35,041 bases of DNA from a bacterium (GTDB taxonomy: Bacteria > SZUA-79 > Acidulodesulfobacterales > Acidulodesulfobacteraceae). A model generated the notes under the pieces. It saw nothing but the letters and a program-made list of their open reading frames with translations, was not told the origin of the DNA and did not search any database. Positions within the stretch are counted from its first letter, which is position 1; each line of letters opens with the position of its first letter. Shown here in pieces: positions 7,479-17,759 of the stretch. The stretch covers positions 1 through 35,041 of the forward strand of contig JAJZJW010000019.1 of the NCBI GenBank assembly GCA_021809845.1, in the 5' to 3' direction. Made by a program: the position numbers and the translations under genes.

Positions 7479-8405
7479 TTGGTTGCTAAATATAAAATGC
7501 ATGAAAATGAATTTATTATATATTTAAAAGAATTATTATATAAAAGTGACTTAAATAAAATAATTTTTGGCAAAGCTCTAACAACAAGTAAAATAGAAGA
7601 ACTGCTGAAAAAAGCTTATGTTTATTATAATGAACTCATAGAATGGAACAAGAAAATCAATCTTACGACCATCGTAAAACCGCAGGAATTTATCGAAAGG
7701 AACATTATAGATTCATTAATGGTATTTAAAATATTAGACTATAGCTTTAGTGAAAATTCAGAAAATTTAAGGTATAACGCACAATATAATAATGAACAAT
7801 ATGATAATAATATTAAAGAAATAACAAATGCAAATAATAATTATGACTGCGGAAGCATACAGTACTTTAAGGACAATAAAAAAATTATAGAAAGAAAAAT
7901 AAACATATTGCCAGGCAACAGCAAAAAAGAAATTATAAAAAACAATTTAAAATTATTAGATATCGGTTCCGGAGCAGGTTTACCCGGGTTCATACTAAAG
8001 ATTTTTAATAAAAATATCGAACTTTATTCAATTGAATCGGTATTAAAAAAATGCGCTTTTCAAAAATATGCGGCAAGAAGACTAAATTTTGAAAATTTTT
8101 ATTGTTTTAATGAGAATATATATAAAATGAACGAATTGCCGGAAGTTAATGCAATAATTACAAGGGCGGCATTTAATATCAACGAATTGATTTATTTAAT
8201 AAATTCTTTAAAAATAAATAGTTCTGAATGGCCTTTAAATTTAATATTATTTTTGACGAATATGAAAGATGCGAATGCAATTGAAAAAGAAAAATACGGC
8301 GATAAAAACCTTTACATTGATAAAATTTTAATGTATAAAAATAATAGCGGCAAAGATAAAAAATTTAAACAAATCGTGAATTTTAAGCTCACAAAGAAGA
8401 TTTAA
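7479..8405 (+). CDS. rsmG: RsmG (GidB), 16S rRNA G527 N7-methyltransferase, with internal insertion
   Basis: A 308-residue protein, while family members are usually about 200-240. N-terminal block YYNELIEWNKKINLTTI, then ERNIIDSL (about 73-80), the SAM-binding loop LLDIGSGAGLPGF at 159-171, IESVLKKCAFQ and IITRAAF are all RsmG signatures. The family methylates G527 of 16S rRNA; its loss gives low-level streptomycin resistance. Between about residues 89 and 157, just before the SAM loop, there is an extra Asn/Lys/Tyr-rich stretch absent from ordinary RsmG. The frame opens with TTG at 7479; the ATG at 7497 is an equally possible start, and neither has a visible ribosome site. parA follows two bases after the stop. 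Confidence 0.88.
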   Translation: MVAKYKMHENEFIIYLKELLYKSDLNKIIFGKALTTSKIEELLKKAYVYYNELIEWNKKINLTTIVKPQEFIERNIIDSLMVFKILDYSFSENSENLRYNAQYNNEQYDNNIKEITNANNNYDCGSIQYFKDNKKIIERKINILPGNSKKEIIKNNLKLLDIGSGAGLPGFILKIFNKNIELYSIESVLKKCAFQKYAARRLNFENFYCFNENIYKMNELPEVNAIITRAAFNINELIYLINSLKINSSEWPLNLILFLTNMKDANAIEKEKYGDKNLYIDKILMYKNNSGKDKKFKQIVNFKLTKKI

Positions 8406-8407
8406 AT

Positions 8408-9184
8408 ATGACTAAAACTATCTGCGTTTCCAATCAAAAAGGAGGGGTAGGCAAAACCACCACGGCTGTTAATGTTGCGGCGTGCCTTGCCGCTTACGAA
8501 AAAAAAGTCTTGCTAATAGACGCAGACCCTCAGGCAAATGCCACAAGCGGGTTAAATCTCCAGATAAGCAGAAACGATAAAAATACGCTTACCGTTTATG
8601 ATTGTTTGCTTGATTCTGCTAATACGGAAAAAGCTATCTTGCCTACCGAAATGAAAAATTTATACGTGATTCCTTCTTCTTCCGACCTTGCGGGAATAGA
8701 GGTTGAAATTGTCGATATAATAGACAGGGAGTATATACTAAAGAAAAATATAATAGAAAAAATTTCGGCAGATTTTGACTTTATTTTTATCGATACGCCC
8801 CCGTCCCTCGGGCTTATTACTATAAACGCTTTAGTTGCTTCCGATAGCGCTCTTATACCGATGCAGTGTGAATATTACTCGCTGGAAGGGATATCGAGGC
8901 TTATGAATACAATAAAAATAGTAAATCAGAAACTTAATAAAAAATTAACGATTGAAGGTGTGCTGTTTACAATGTACGACTCAAGAATGAATTTGACCCA
9001 TCAGGTAATAAATGAAGTCAAGAAATATTTCGGCGATAAAATTTATGAAAATGTTATACCGAGAAACATTAAATTACCTGAAAGCTCAAGTTTTGGAAAA
9101 CCCATTATTTTATATGAAATTAATTCTAAAGGGGCAAGCAGCTATTTGGAATTAACAAAGGAAATTTTAAACAGAGCGGCATAA
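8408..9184 (+). CDS. parA: ParA (Soj), chromosome-partitioning ATPase
   Basis: 258 residues, normal length. The deviant Walker A KGGVGKTTT is at 11-19, LLIDADPQANAT is the Walker A' block and FIFIDTPPSLG the Walker B block, all typical of Soj/ParA. ParA binds DNA non-specifically as an ATP dimer and is displaced by ParB at parS, moving origins apart. The gene starts two bases after rsmG and is followed by parB after 22 bases, so the three are probably one transcript. The C-terminal IPRNIKLPESSSFGKPI segment is also standard. Confidence 0.96.
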   Translation: MTKTICVSNQKGGVGKTTTAVNVAACLAAYEKKVLLIDADPQANATSGLNLQISRNDKNTLTVYDCLLDSANTEKAILPTEMKNLYVIPSSSDLAGIEVEIVDIIDREYILKKNIIEKISADFDFIFIDTPPSLGLITINALVASDSALIPMQCEYYSLEGISRLMNTIKIVNQKLNKKLTIEGVLFTMYDSRMNLTHQVINEVKKYFGDKIYENVIPRNIKLPESSSFGKPIILYEINSKGASSYLELTKEILNRAA

Positions 9185-9206
9185 AACATTTAATTACATT
9201 AAAAAA

Positions 9207-10187
9207 ATGACCGGCAATAATAACGATAAGTCGTTGAAAATTAAACGGAATGTTCTAGGAAGAGGGCTAGGGGCGCTGTTGTCTGATAACGGCGACAATG
9301 CCGAATCTTCTAACTATAAAATATTCGAAATAGATATAAATAAAATAAAAACCGGAATTTATCAGCCGAGAATATATTTTGATAATAAAAAACTAGAAGA
9401 ATTAAAAAATTCAATAAAAGCAAATGGAATAATTCAACCTTTGCTCGTAACAAAATCCGCAATAAATACAAATACTGAAGGCGATTATAATGGCGAAGTA
9501 TATGACCTTATAGCCGGTGAAAGAAGATATAGAGCTGCCAAGCAGCTTAATTTTAAAACTGTTCCTGCAATAATAAAAGATTTAACCGGTTCTAAGGCTA
9601 TTGAGATAGCACTGATAGAAAATATTCAGCGTCAGGACCTGAACGTTATAGAAGAAGCACAATGCTATAAGAGGCTGCTCGACGAATTTGACCTGACCCA
9701 CGAAGAACTTTCCGCAAAAATTGGAAAAGACAGGGCAACCATTACTAATATGCTGCGATTGTTGTCGTTAAGCCAGGAAATAAAAGAAAATATCATTAAC
9801 GGGATTATATCGCCGTCGCATGCCAGAAATTTAATTGGTTTATCCGAAGCCGAAGCATTATCTCTTGCAGACAAGATTGATAAAGAAAAACTTACCGTCA
9901 GAGAAGTTGAAGAATATGTAAAAAATTTAAAGCTAATTAGCGATACCGCTTTAAACAAAAAAAATAAGATTAAAAATAAGAATGCAGGAAGTTCATCTGA
10001 TAAAAATTTTTCAGCTTTACATGCGCAGATAAAGGATTACGAAAACAAAATTTTTGAAAAATTGCAGGCTCAGGTAAGAATTAACTATAAAATGAACAAT
10101 GATACTAGTAAAGTCCGAGGCAATATAGAAATAAAATTTAATTCTGACAGCCAGTTGGAAAAAATTATTGAATCGCTGCTTAATTAA
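9207..10187 (+). CDS. parB: ParB (Spo0J), parS-binding CTPase
   Basis: 326 residues. The N-terminal LGRGLGALL is the ParA-activating box. The ParB/Srx domain has IYQPR at about 51-55 and the CTP-binding GERRYRAA at about 104-111. ALIENIQRQDLNVIEEA is the next conserved block, followed by a helix-turn-helix (LTHEELSAKIGKDRATITNMLRLL, written here only as a region at about 158-181) and a C-terminal dimerisation segment. ParB loads at parS, spreads as a clamp and recruits SMC. Its likely binding site is the parS 1.8 kb upstream. A Lys/Asn-rich linker (about 250-270) separates the DNA-binding and dimerisation parts. Confidence 0.96.
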   Translation: MTGNNNDKSLKIKRNVLGRGLGALLSDNGDNAESSNYKIFEIDINKIKTGIYQPRIYFDNKKLEELKNSIKANGIIQPLLVTKSAINTNTEGDYNGEVYDLIAGERRYRAAKQLNFKTVPAIIKDLTGSKAIEIALIENIQRQDLNVIEEAQCYKRLLDEFDLTHEELSAKIGKDRATITNMLRLLSLSQEIKENIINGIISPSHARNLIGLSEAEALSLADKIDKEKLTVREVEEYVKNLKLISDTALNKKNKIKNKNAGSSSDKNFSALHAQIKDYENKIFEKLQAQVRINYKMNNDTSKVRGNIEIKFNSDSQLEKIIESLLN

Positions 10188-10233
10188 CATTAATTGCAAA
10201 ACATATATAAATATTTCCAGAAATAAATTTTAC

Positions 10234-10263
10234 TTGACTTTAGTAAGGAAATTATGATATTTA
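10234..10263 (+). promoter_or_regulatory. Possible sigma-70 promoter of the ATP synthase operon
   Basis: In the 224-base gap between parB and the first ATP synthase gene, TTGACT (10234-10239) is followed after 18 bases by TATTTA (10258-10263). The -35 is good and the -10 is poor. In AT-rich sequence this may be chance, but it is the best candidate in the gap. Confidence 0.25.
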
Positions 10264-10411
10264 AGATATCTTAAATACATAATGTACATTGAAAAACATT
10301 TGAAAATTTTAAATATTATTTCATTGTAATTGTATTAGCATAATGTTCTAAATAAACTATAATTCTAAATTAACTCTGTTAACTCAATTAACACATAAAA
10401 ACTATTCACCA

Positions 10412-10837
10412 ATGAATGAATTAGTCATTACGTGGCAGGGGCTGCTCTTTGAAGCTGTTGCCTTTCTGCTTTTTACTTATCTGATAAATATTTTTTTATT
10501 TAAGCCGGCAAGGGCTATAATTAAAAAAAGACAGGAGCTGCTAGATTCAAATATCGACAAACAGAAAGACTATGAGGCATCGGTTGAAAATATACTGAAA
10601 AATATTGAAGACGAGAAAAAAGAATATAAAATATTTCTAAATCAAATCAGGGAAGACTATCATAAGGCTGCAACAGATATAGCAAATAAAATGCTTGAAA
10701 CAGCTAAAACAGAAGCCATAGAAACCTTTGATAAAAAAATAGAAGAAATAAAAAAATCCAGAGATTCAATTTATGATTATATTAAAGCAGAATCACCCGA
10801 ATTATCAAAATTAATAGTTAATAAAATAATAGATTAA
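10412..10837 (+). CDS. atpF': ATP synthase F0 subunit b' (peripheral stalk)
   Basis: 141 residues: one N-terminal membrane helix (about 8-28, LLFEAVAFLLFTYLINIFLF), the KPARAIIKKRQELL turn typical of b subunits, then a long charged coiled coil. It is the first of two b-type genes, and such pairs (b' then b) form a heterodimeric stalk in deltaproteobacteria, cyanobacteria and others. The neighbours atpF, atpH and atpA confirm the role. No ribosome site is obvious before the ATG. The b'/b assignment by position is an inference. Confidence 0.85.
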   Translation: MNELVITWQGLLFEAVAFLLFTYLINIFLFKPARAIIKKRQELLDSNIDKQKDYEASVENILKNIEDEKKEYKIFLNQIREDYHKAATDIANKMLETAKTEAIETFDKKIEEIKKSRDSIYDYIKAESPELSKLIVNKIID

Positions 10838-10879
10838 TAGATTTAATAACACAATAAATACAATACAATACAATAAATA

Positions 10880-11353
10880 ATGGAATTATTCTGGCGTATA
10901 TTCGATACACTTATTCTTGTCGCAGGTCTGGCTTATATATTAATTAAATATGCAGCCCCTTTTTTCAATAAAAGGAAAGCCGATATTGTAGAAGCGCTAA
11001 ATAAAGCTGAGGAATCGGAAAAACGGGCGCAAGTGCTTCTGAATGATGCAAAAAAACAGCTTGAAGATGTTAAAAAAGAGATGGATGTGCTCAAGGAAAA
11101 AGCTAAATCTGAAGCTGCAATAGAAAAAGAGAGAATAATCGAAGAGACAAAGAAGGCTGCCGCTAAAATATATGAAAGATACGAAGTTTTGGCACAGACT
11201 GAATTAGACAGGCAAAAGCGGGAGCTTTACGAAGAAGCAATAAGTATGTCAATAGAATTAGCCCAAAAAATTATACTTGACGAGTTGACTCCAGAACTTC
11301 AGGAAAAAATAAATAAAAAATTGATTGAAAATATAGGTGAAGCAATTGTCTGA
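10880..11353 (+). CDS. atpF: ATP synthase F0 subunit b (peripheral stalk)
   Basis: 157 residues: N-terminal membrane helix (about 7-24, FDTLILVAGLAYILIKYA), the FFNKRKADIVEAL turn, a heptad-rich coiled coil from about 35 to 125, and a C-terminal IELAQKIILDELTPELQEK segment that docks on delta. It is the second of two b-type stalk genes. The stop overlaps the start of atpH. Confidence 0.9.
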   Translation: MELFWRIFDTLILVAGLAYILIKYAAPFFNKRKADIVEALNKAEESEKRAQVLLNDAKKQLEDVKKEMDVLKEKAKSEAAIEKERIIEETKKAAAKIYERYEVLAQTELDRQKRELYEEAISMSIELAQKIILDELTPELQEKINKKLIENIGEAIV

Positions 11354-11912
11354 TAACAGCATAGTTTTAAAAAGATATGCAAATGCGCTTATAGGGGCGT
11401 CTTTTGAAAAGGATATTGAGGATACCTATTCCGAGTTTAAAAAAGCACTGGACTATTACAACGATAAAAACAATGCTGATTTTAAAGAATATATAGGGCT
11501 GCCGTTTATCGACAAAAAAGAAAGGATTGATACAATAAATAAGTTATGTGGTTACTTGTCGGTAAATAAAATTTTAACGGATTTTCTTTCTTTATTGGTC
11601 GAAAATGAGAGAATAAATTCCATAAATAATATATTTGAAGAATTTGTAAAAATAAAAGATGAAAAAAAAGGTCTGGTCGCAATGACGGTTATTTCCTGCA
11701 AAAAACTTAGCAACAGTGAATTGAAAATGCTGCAGGAAGAAATTGAAAATAAATTAAACAAAAAAATAATTTTGGAAGAGATTGTAGAGCCAGGCACATT
11801 AGGCGGATTCTTAATAAAAATTAACGGAAAAATATTTGACGGAAGTATAATGACACAAATTAAAAATATGGCGACATTTTTAAAACAAGGAGCTTTTGTA
11901 TATGGGAATTAA
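11337..11912 (+). CDS. atpH: ATP synthase F1 subunit delta
   Basis: 191 residues from the GTG at 11337. Delta signatures are [15 protein letters not shown] at the N-terminus and [25 protein letters not shown] near the end (family pattern V-P-LIGG--I-ing---DgSi). Delta joins the stalk to the top of F1. An alternative start is the TTG at 11346, with AGGTGA just upstream; it fits spacing better and would give 188 residues. Either start overlaps the end of atpF. The 3' end overlaps the atpA start region by 11 bases. Confidence 0.9.
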   Translation: MKQLSDNSIVLKRYANALIGASFEKDIEDTYSEFKKALDYYNDKNNADFKEYIGLPFIDKKERIDTINKLCGYLSVNKILTDFLSLLVENERINSINNIFEEFVKIKDEKKGLVAMTVISCKKLSNSELKMLQEEIENKLNKKIILEEIVEPGTLGGFLIKINGKIFDGSIMTQIKNMATFLKQGAFVYGN

Positions 11913-13413
11913 AGCCTCGGAAATAACGGATATTATTAAAAAAAGAATAGAGACATATAAGAAAAGCATAGATACAAGCGAAGTAGGGATTGTATTATCG
12001 GTAGGCGACGGAGTTGCAAAAATATACGGTTTAAATAATGTTATGTCCGGCGAAATGCTGGAATTTACTCCGGATATTTTCGGATATGTTTTAGATCTTG
12101 AAGAAGATAACGTCGGTGTTGCAATTCTTGGAGAAGATTATAGAGTTAAAGAGGGAGATGTAGTTAAAAGAACTGGCAATATCGCTCAGGCTCCGGTAGG
12201 CAAAGAAATTATCGGCAGGGTGCTTGACGGTTTAGGCAGGCCTATTGACGGAAAAGGTCCGCTAAATGCCACGGAGTATTCACCAATTGAAAGAAAAGCC
12301 GTCGGTATAGTAGAGAGAAAAAAAGTTAATGAACCTATGTACACGGGACTCAAGGTAATAGATGCTCTTATTCCTATCGGTCGAGGTCAAAGAGAACTTA
12401 TTATCGGAGACAGACAGACAGGCAAAACTGCAATTGCAATAGATACGATTATAAATCAAAAAAATTCCGGGATTTATTGCATATATGTTGCTATAGGACA
12501 AAAACAGTCCAGTGTGTCCGTTATTTACGATAAATTGTTTCAGGAAGGAGCAATGGAGTACACGACAATAATTGCGGCAAATGCAAGCGATCCTGCGACC
12601 CTCCAATATTTTGCCCCATATACCGGAGCGACCATGGGAGAATATTTTAGGGATAATAAGATGCATTGCCTTATTGTCTATGATGACCTTTCAAAACATG
12701 CGGTAGCTTACAGACAACTTTCTCTGCTTCTGAGAAGACCGCCGGGGAGAGAAGCATATCCCGGAGATGTTTTTTATCTTCATTCCAGATTATTAGAAAG
12801 GTCGGCAAAATTGAACGATGAGCTGGGAGGCGGTTCATTGACCGCTTTGCCTATTATCGAAACCCAGGCAGGCGACGTATCGGCTTATATTCCTACTAAT
12901 GTCATTTCAATCACCGACGGACAGATATTTTTAGAAACAGATTTGTTTTATGCAGGTATTAGACCGGCAGTTAATGCAGGTATGTCCGTATCAAGAGTCG
13001 GCGGCGATGCGCAAATTAAAGCAATGAAACAAGTAGCCGGCGGGCTGAGGTTATCGCTGGCTCAGTATAGGGAACTGGCTGCATTTGTACAATTTGGCGC
13101 TGACCTCGATAAAATCACGCAAGAAATGATAGCAAACGGTATTATGATGTCGGAGCTCTTAAAACAGGAACAATATAAACCTATGCCTGTTGAAAAGGAA
13201 GTTATTATATTATTTGCAGCAAACAACGGATACTGCAAAGGATATAAAACCGCTTCGCTGCGAAAATATGAACAAGAGCTGTTATCGTATATAGAAAATA
13301 ATAATTCTGATATATTAGAAGGGATTAGAGAAAAGAAGCAAATTGACGATGATATAAAACAAAAGCTGATTTCTGCGTTAGATAAATTTAAGCCGCTGTT
13401 TGCTGAAGATTAA
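11902..13413 (+). CDS. atpA: ATP synthase F1 subunit alpha
   Basis: 503 residues, full length. I chose the ATG at 11902 because AAGGAGC at 11887-11893 is eight bases upstream; an upstream in-frame TTG at 11896 is too close to that site. Walker [10 protein letters not shown] is at about 169-177, [17 protein letters not shown] precedes it, and the nucleotide-binding signature [14 protein letters not shown] follows in the second half. Alpha holds the non-catalytic nucleotide sites of F1. The start overlaps the end of atpH. Confidence 0.98.
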   Translation: MGIKASEITDIIKKRIETYKKSIDTSEVGIVLSVGDGVAKIYGLNNVMSGEMLEFTPDIFGYVLDLEEDNVGVAILGEDYRVKEGDVVKRTGNIAQAPVGKEIIGRVLDGLGRPIDGKGPLNATEYSPIERKAVGIVERKKVNEPMYTGLKVIDALIPIGRGQRELIIGDRQTGKTAIAIDTIINQKNSGIYCIYVAIGQKQSSVSVIYDKLFQEGAMEYTTIIAANASDPATLQYFAPYTGATMGEYFRDNKMHCLIVYDDLSKHAVAYRQLSLLLRRPPGREAYPGDVFYLHSRLLERSAKLNDELGGGSLTALPIIETQAGDVSAYIPTNVISITDGQIFLETDLFYAGIRPAVNAGMSVSRVGGDAQIKAMKQVAGGLRLSLAQYRELAAFVQFGADLDKITQEMIANGIMMSELLKQEQYKPMPVEKEVIILFAANNGYCKGYKTASLRKYEQELLSYIENNNSDILEGIREKKQIDDDIKQKLISALDKFKPLFAED

Positions 13414-13483
13414 TTGTATTTATCGCAATATATATTATATTTAAAAATATCGTGGAAAATAATTATAATTAATAAAAAAATAT

Positions 13484-14350
13484 ATGCCAAATCTAAAATC
13501 TATAAAAAGAAAAATAGGAAGCGTTAAAAATACGAGGCAGATAACAAAGGCAATGAAGATGGTTGCCGGCGCAAAATTGAAAAAAGCGCAGCTTGTTATG
13601 AACGAGTTCAAACCATATGCGCTAACGTACGAACAGGTTATCGGCAATATGATAAACAATATATTGCTTAGAAATAATCCTTTTTTTCAAATCAGAGAAA
13701 AAATTAATAATATAGGTTTTATTATTATAACTTCAGACAGGGGTCTGTGCGGTGCATTTAACGTTAATATATTTAAAGAAGCAACAGACATTATAAAAAA
13801 AAGAAATCTTGGAAATGGCAATATAAATTTATATATTGCCGGTAAAAAAGGCGCTGATTTTTTTAAAAGACACGGCTATCAAATTAATTTTAATTCCAAT
13901 ACTTCCGTCAAAAAAGAAGAAAGTAGTGTCGCAGATGGGTTATCCAAAATTGTTACTGAAGACTTTATAAATGGAAAAATCGATGAATTATATATTATTT
14001 CAAGCAGATATTTTTCTCCTATAAATCAAAAACCCGAGTGCAAAAAGATATTTCCTTTTGAAAAGACGACAGAGAACGTAAACGTAGAAGATTACGTGAT
14101 TGAACCCGATTCAAATGACGAGGAAGTTTTAAGCAAAATATTTAATGATTATATAAAAGTTGAAATAGATGTAAGATTGCTTGAATCTAATGCCGGCGAA
14201 CAGGCATCAAGGATGAACGCAATGGATAATGCTACAAGAAATGCCGGAAAATTGATAAATAAATTAACTCTTTCGTATAATAAAGCCAGACAGACTGCTG
14301 TGACGCTTGAAATATTAGATTTAGTGAACGGAGCTAACGCGCTTAAATAA
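13484..14350 (+). CDS. atpG: ATP synthase F1 subunit gamma (rotor shaft)
   Basis: 288 residues. The N-terminal helix IKRKIGSVKNTRQITKAMKM and the C-terminal block AMDNATRNAGKLINKLTLSY followed by NKARQTAVTLEIL are the two long helices of the gamma coiled coil. SDRGLCGAFN is the conserved central motif. It sits between alpha and beta in the standard order. The ATG lies in AT-rich sequence with no good ribosome site. Confidence 0.97.
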   Translation: MPNLKSIKRKIGSVKNTRQITKAMKMVAGAKLKKAQLVMNEFKPYALTYEQVIGNMINNILLRNNPFFQIREKINNIGFIIITSDRGLCGAFNVNIFKEATDIIKKRNLGNGNINLYIAGKKGADFFKRHGYQINFNSNTSVKKEESSVADGLSKIVTEDFINGKIDELYIISSRYFSPINQKPECKKIFPFEKTTENVNVEDYVIEPDSNDEEVLSKIFNDYIKVEIDVRLLESNAGEQASRMNAMDNATRNAGKLINKLTLSYNKARQTAVTLEILDLVNGANALK

Positions 14351-14368
14351 TTCCTTGGAGGATTTTAG

Positions 14369-15775
<1,407 letters not shown>

Positions 15776-15933
15776 AGATTCTGCGATAATAATTTTATTT
15801 TTCTAATGCATAAAAATTATTTTAAATAATAATAGTGATAAAAAAACAAAAAATATATTTATTTATTAACTTTGAAGGCAAGCGCCAATAAAAAGAAATT
15901 TTAAAAATAATTAGAATTAACTCATAAAAAAAT

Positions 15934-16179
15934 ATGCCGTTAAAATTGAAAGTTGTAAACATGAAAAAGATTTTAGTTGAAAATAATGAGGTAGAATACT
16001 GTGAAATTCCTGCTAAATGCGGTATAGAGGGTATTTTACCGGGGCATATTAATTTTATTTCATTTTTAAATGAAGGTAAAATAAAATATAAAACAAAAGA
16101 TGAGCAAAATGAAATAGACGTTAAAGAAGGCTTTGTCGAATTTAGCGATAATACAATAAGCATATTATTAAAAGGATAA
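15934..16179 (+). CDS. atpC: ATP synthase F1 subunit epsilon, short form without C-terminal helices
   Basis: Only 81 residues, against about 130-140 for typical epsilon. The N-terminal beta-sandwich is intact: VEYCEIPAKCGIEGILPGHI carries the G-EG-LPGH motif and VKEGFVEFSDNTISILL ends the sandwich. The two-helix C-terminal domain, which in other bacteria can inhibit ATP hydrolysis, is missing. No frame continuing it was seen, because serS begins six bases after the stop. Naturally short epsilon subunits are known, for example in green sulfur bacteria. The gene position after atpD supports the identity. Confidence 0.88.
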   Translation: MPLKLKVVNMKKILVENNEVEYCEIPAKCGIEGILPGHINFISFLNEGKIKYKTKDEQNEIDVKEGFVEFSDNTISILLKG

Positions 16180-16184
16180 TTAAT

Positions 16185-17450
16185 ATGCTTGATATAAAAC
16201 TGATAAGGGAACAAAGAGATTTTGTAAAACAAGAGATTGAAAAACTTTTTATTGATGCCCCTATAGATGAAATTTACGAACTTGACGAAATAAAAAGAAA
16301 TAAATTATTTATTGTTGAAAATTTAAGAAATAAAAGAAAAACACTGTCTTCAGAAATTGCAAAAGAAAAAAACCCGTCTATAATCCAATCAAAAAAAGAA
16401 GATGTCAAAAAAATAAATTTACAAATAAAAGAAGAAGAAGATTTACTAAGGGGCATAGAGGACAAGTTTAATAATCTTATGCTTGAAGTGCCTAACCTTC
16501 CTGACCCCGAAGTTCCGCTCGGTAAAGATGATTCCGAAAATATACCCGTCTCATATTTCAATGAGAAAAAGATATTTGATTTTCAACCAAGAACTCACTA
16601 CGAAATTGGAGAGGCTAAAGGGTATATAGATTTTAACCGAGGCGTAAAAATATCCGGAACAAGATTCTATATTTTAAAAAACTCTTTTGCAAAACTGCAA
16701 AGAGCCGTTATTAATTTTATGCTTGATACGCATGTTTTTGAACACGGATATGAAGAAGTATATTCCCCGTTTATGGTTAATAAAGAATGTTTAATCGGCA
16801 CCGGACAGCTTCCAAAATTTGCCGATAATCTTTATATGGATGCAGATTCAGATATGTGGTTTGTTCCTACGGCAGAGGTGCCGGTGACAAATATGTACAG
16901 AAACGAGTTATTAAACGTCTGCGACTTACCGATACGTCATGTCGCGTATACAGCCTGTTTCAGAAAAGAGAAAATGTCGGCGGGTAAAGATTCAAGAGGC
17001 ATCAAAAGAGGACATCAGTTTGATAAAGTTGAACTAGTTAAAATAGTAAAACCTGAAGATGCAAAGGAAGAATTGTTTAAACTTATAGCAGATGCACAGG
17101 ATATTTTAAACCGATTGGACTTACCCCACAGATTGGTCAAAATATGCACCGGCGATTTAAGTTTTTCTGCCGCAGAAAAATACGATATCGAAGTTTACGC
17201 TCCCGGTATAAACGAATGGTTAGAAGTTAGCTCCTGCTCTAATTTTAACACTTTTCAGGCAAGGCGTGCGAATATTAAATTTAAACGCGAAAATGACTCC
17301 AAACCCGAGTTTGTTTCCACCTTAAACGGCTCCGGACTAGCACTCCCAAGAGTTATGATAGCCATTATAGAAAATTATCAGACAATAGACGGAAACGTGA
17401 GAATTCCCGAGGTATTAAAATCATATTTCGGTTCTGAAGAAATTATTTAA
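16185..17450 (+). CDS. serS: Seryl-tRNA synthetase
   Basis: 421 residues, full length, class II synthetase. The N-terminal long helical arm that holds the tRNA-Ser variable loop covers about 30-110. Motif 2 is in FRKEKMSAGKDSRGIKRGHQF, quoted here as the core RKEKMSAGKDSRG, and motif 3 is NGSGLALPRVMIAIIENYQ. TAEVPVTN is the serine-binding region. The gene starts six bases after atpC with AAAGGA upstream, so it may be expressed with the ATP synthase operon. No tRNA-Ser or T-box leader was seen. Confidence 0.97.
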   Translation: MLDIKLIREQRDFVKQEIEKLFIDAPIDEIYELDEIKRNKLFIVENLRNKRKTLSSEIAKEKNPSIIQSKKEDVKKINLQIKEEEDLLRGIEDKFNNLMLEVPNLPDPEVPLGKDDSENIPVSYFNEKKIFDFQPRTHYEIGEAKGYIDFNRGVKISGTRFYILKNSFAKLQRAVINFMLDTHVFEHGYEEVYSPFMVNKECLIGTGQLPKFADNLYMDADSDMWFVPTAEVPVTNMYRNELLNVCDLPIRHVAYTACFRKEKMSAGKDSRGIKRGHQFDKVELVKIVKPEDAKEELFKLIADAQDILNRLDLPHRLVKICTGDLSFSAAEKYDIEVYAPGINEWLEVSSCSNFNTFQARRANIKFKRENDSKPEFVSTLNGSGLALPRVMIAIIENYQTIDGNVRIPEVLKSYFGSEEII

Positions 17451-17759
17451 ACACCCGCCCCTTTTTAAATCCAAAGCAAATAAATGTATTAAAAAAATTT
17501 ATTGATAAAAACATAGTAGCTTCTTTAATAAAATTCAATAATTTTATGCATTTATTTGTATAAAAATATTTTATTTATAAAAACTCTTTAGCAAACCTCC
17601 AAGATAAAAATATCATGTAATATCAGGTAAGGTAAAGTAATTAATTCTTCCATTTATATCAAAATATAATATAATAATTTGTACGGCTATATTGTAAAAA
17701 AGCATATTGCCGACAATAAATAATATTATAATATTATAAAATTATTAATTAAATTAATT
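17451..17759. other. Non-coding gap between serS and ftsK
   Basis: 309 bases, very AT-rich, no gene seen. CAAATAAATG (17477-17486) and CATTTATTTG (17549-17558) form a perfect 10-bp inverted repeat with a loop of 62 bases, probably chance in such sequence. The right end presumably holds the ftsK promoter. Confidence 0.4.

Noticed and set aside
12280-12666. Minus-strand open frame opposite atpA
   Set aside because: Shadow of the conserved alpha subunit gene; no ribosome site or recognisable domain.
17477-17558. Hairpin terminator after serS
   Set aside because: The 10-bp arms are A/T only with a 62-base loop and no T-tract, so chance is more likely.
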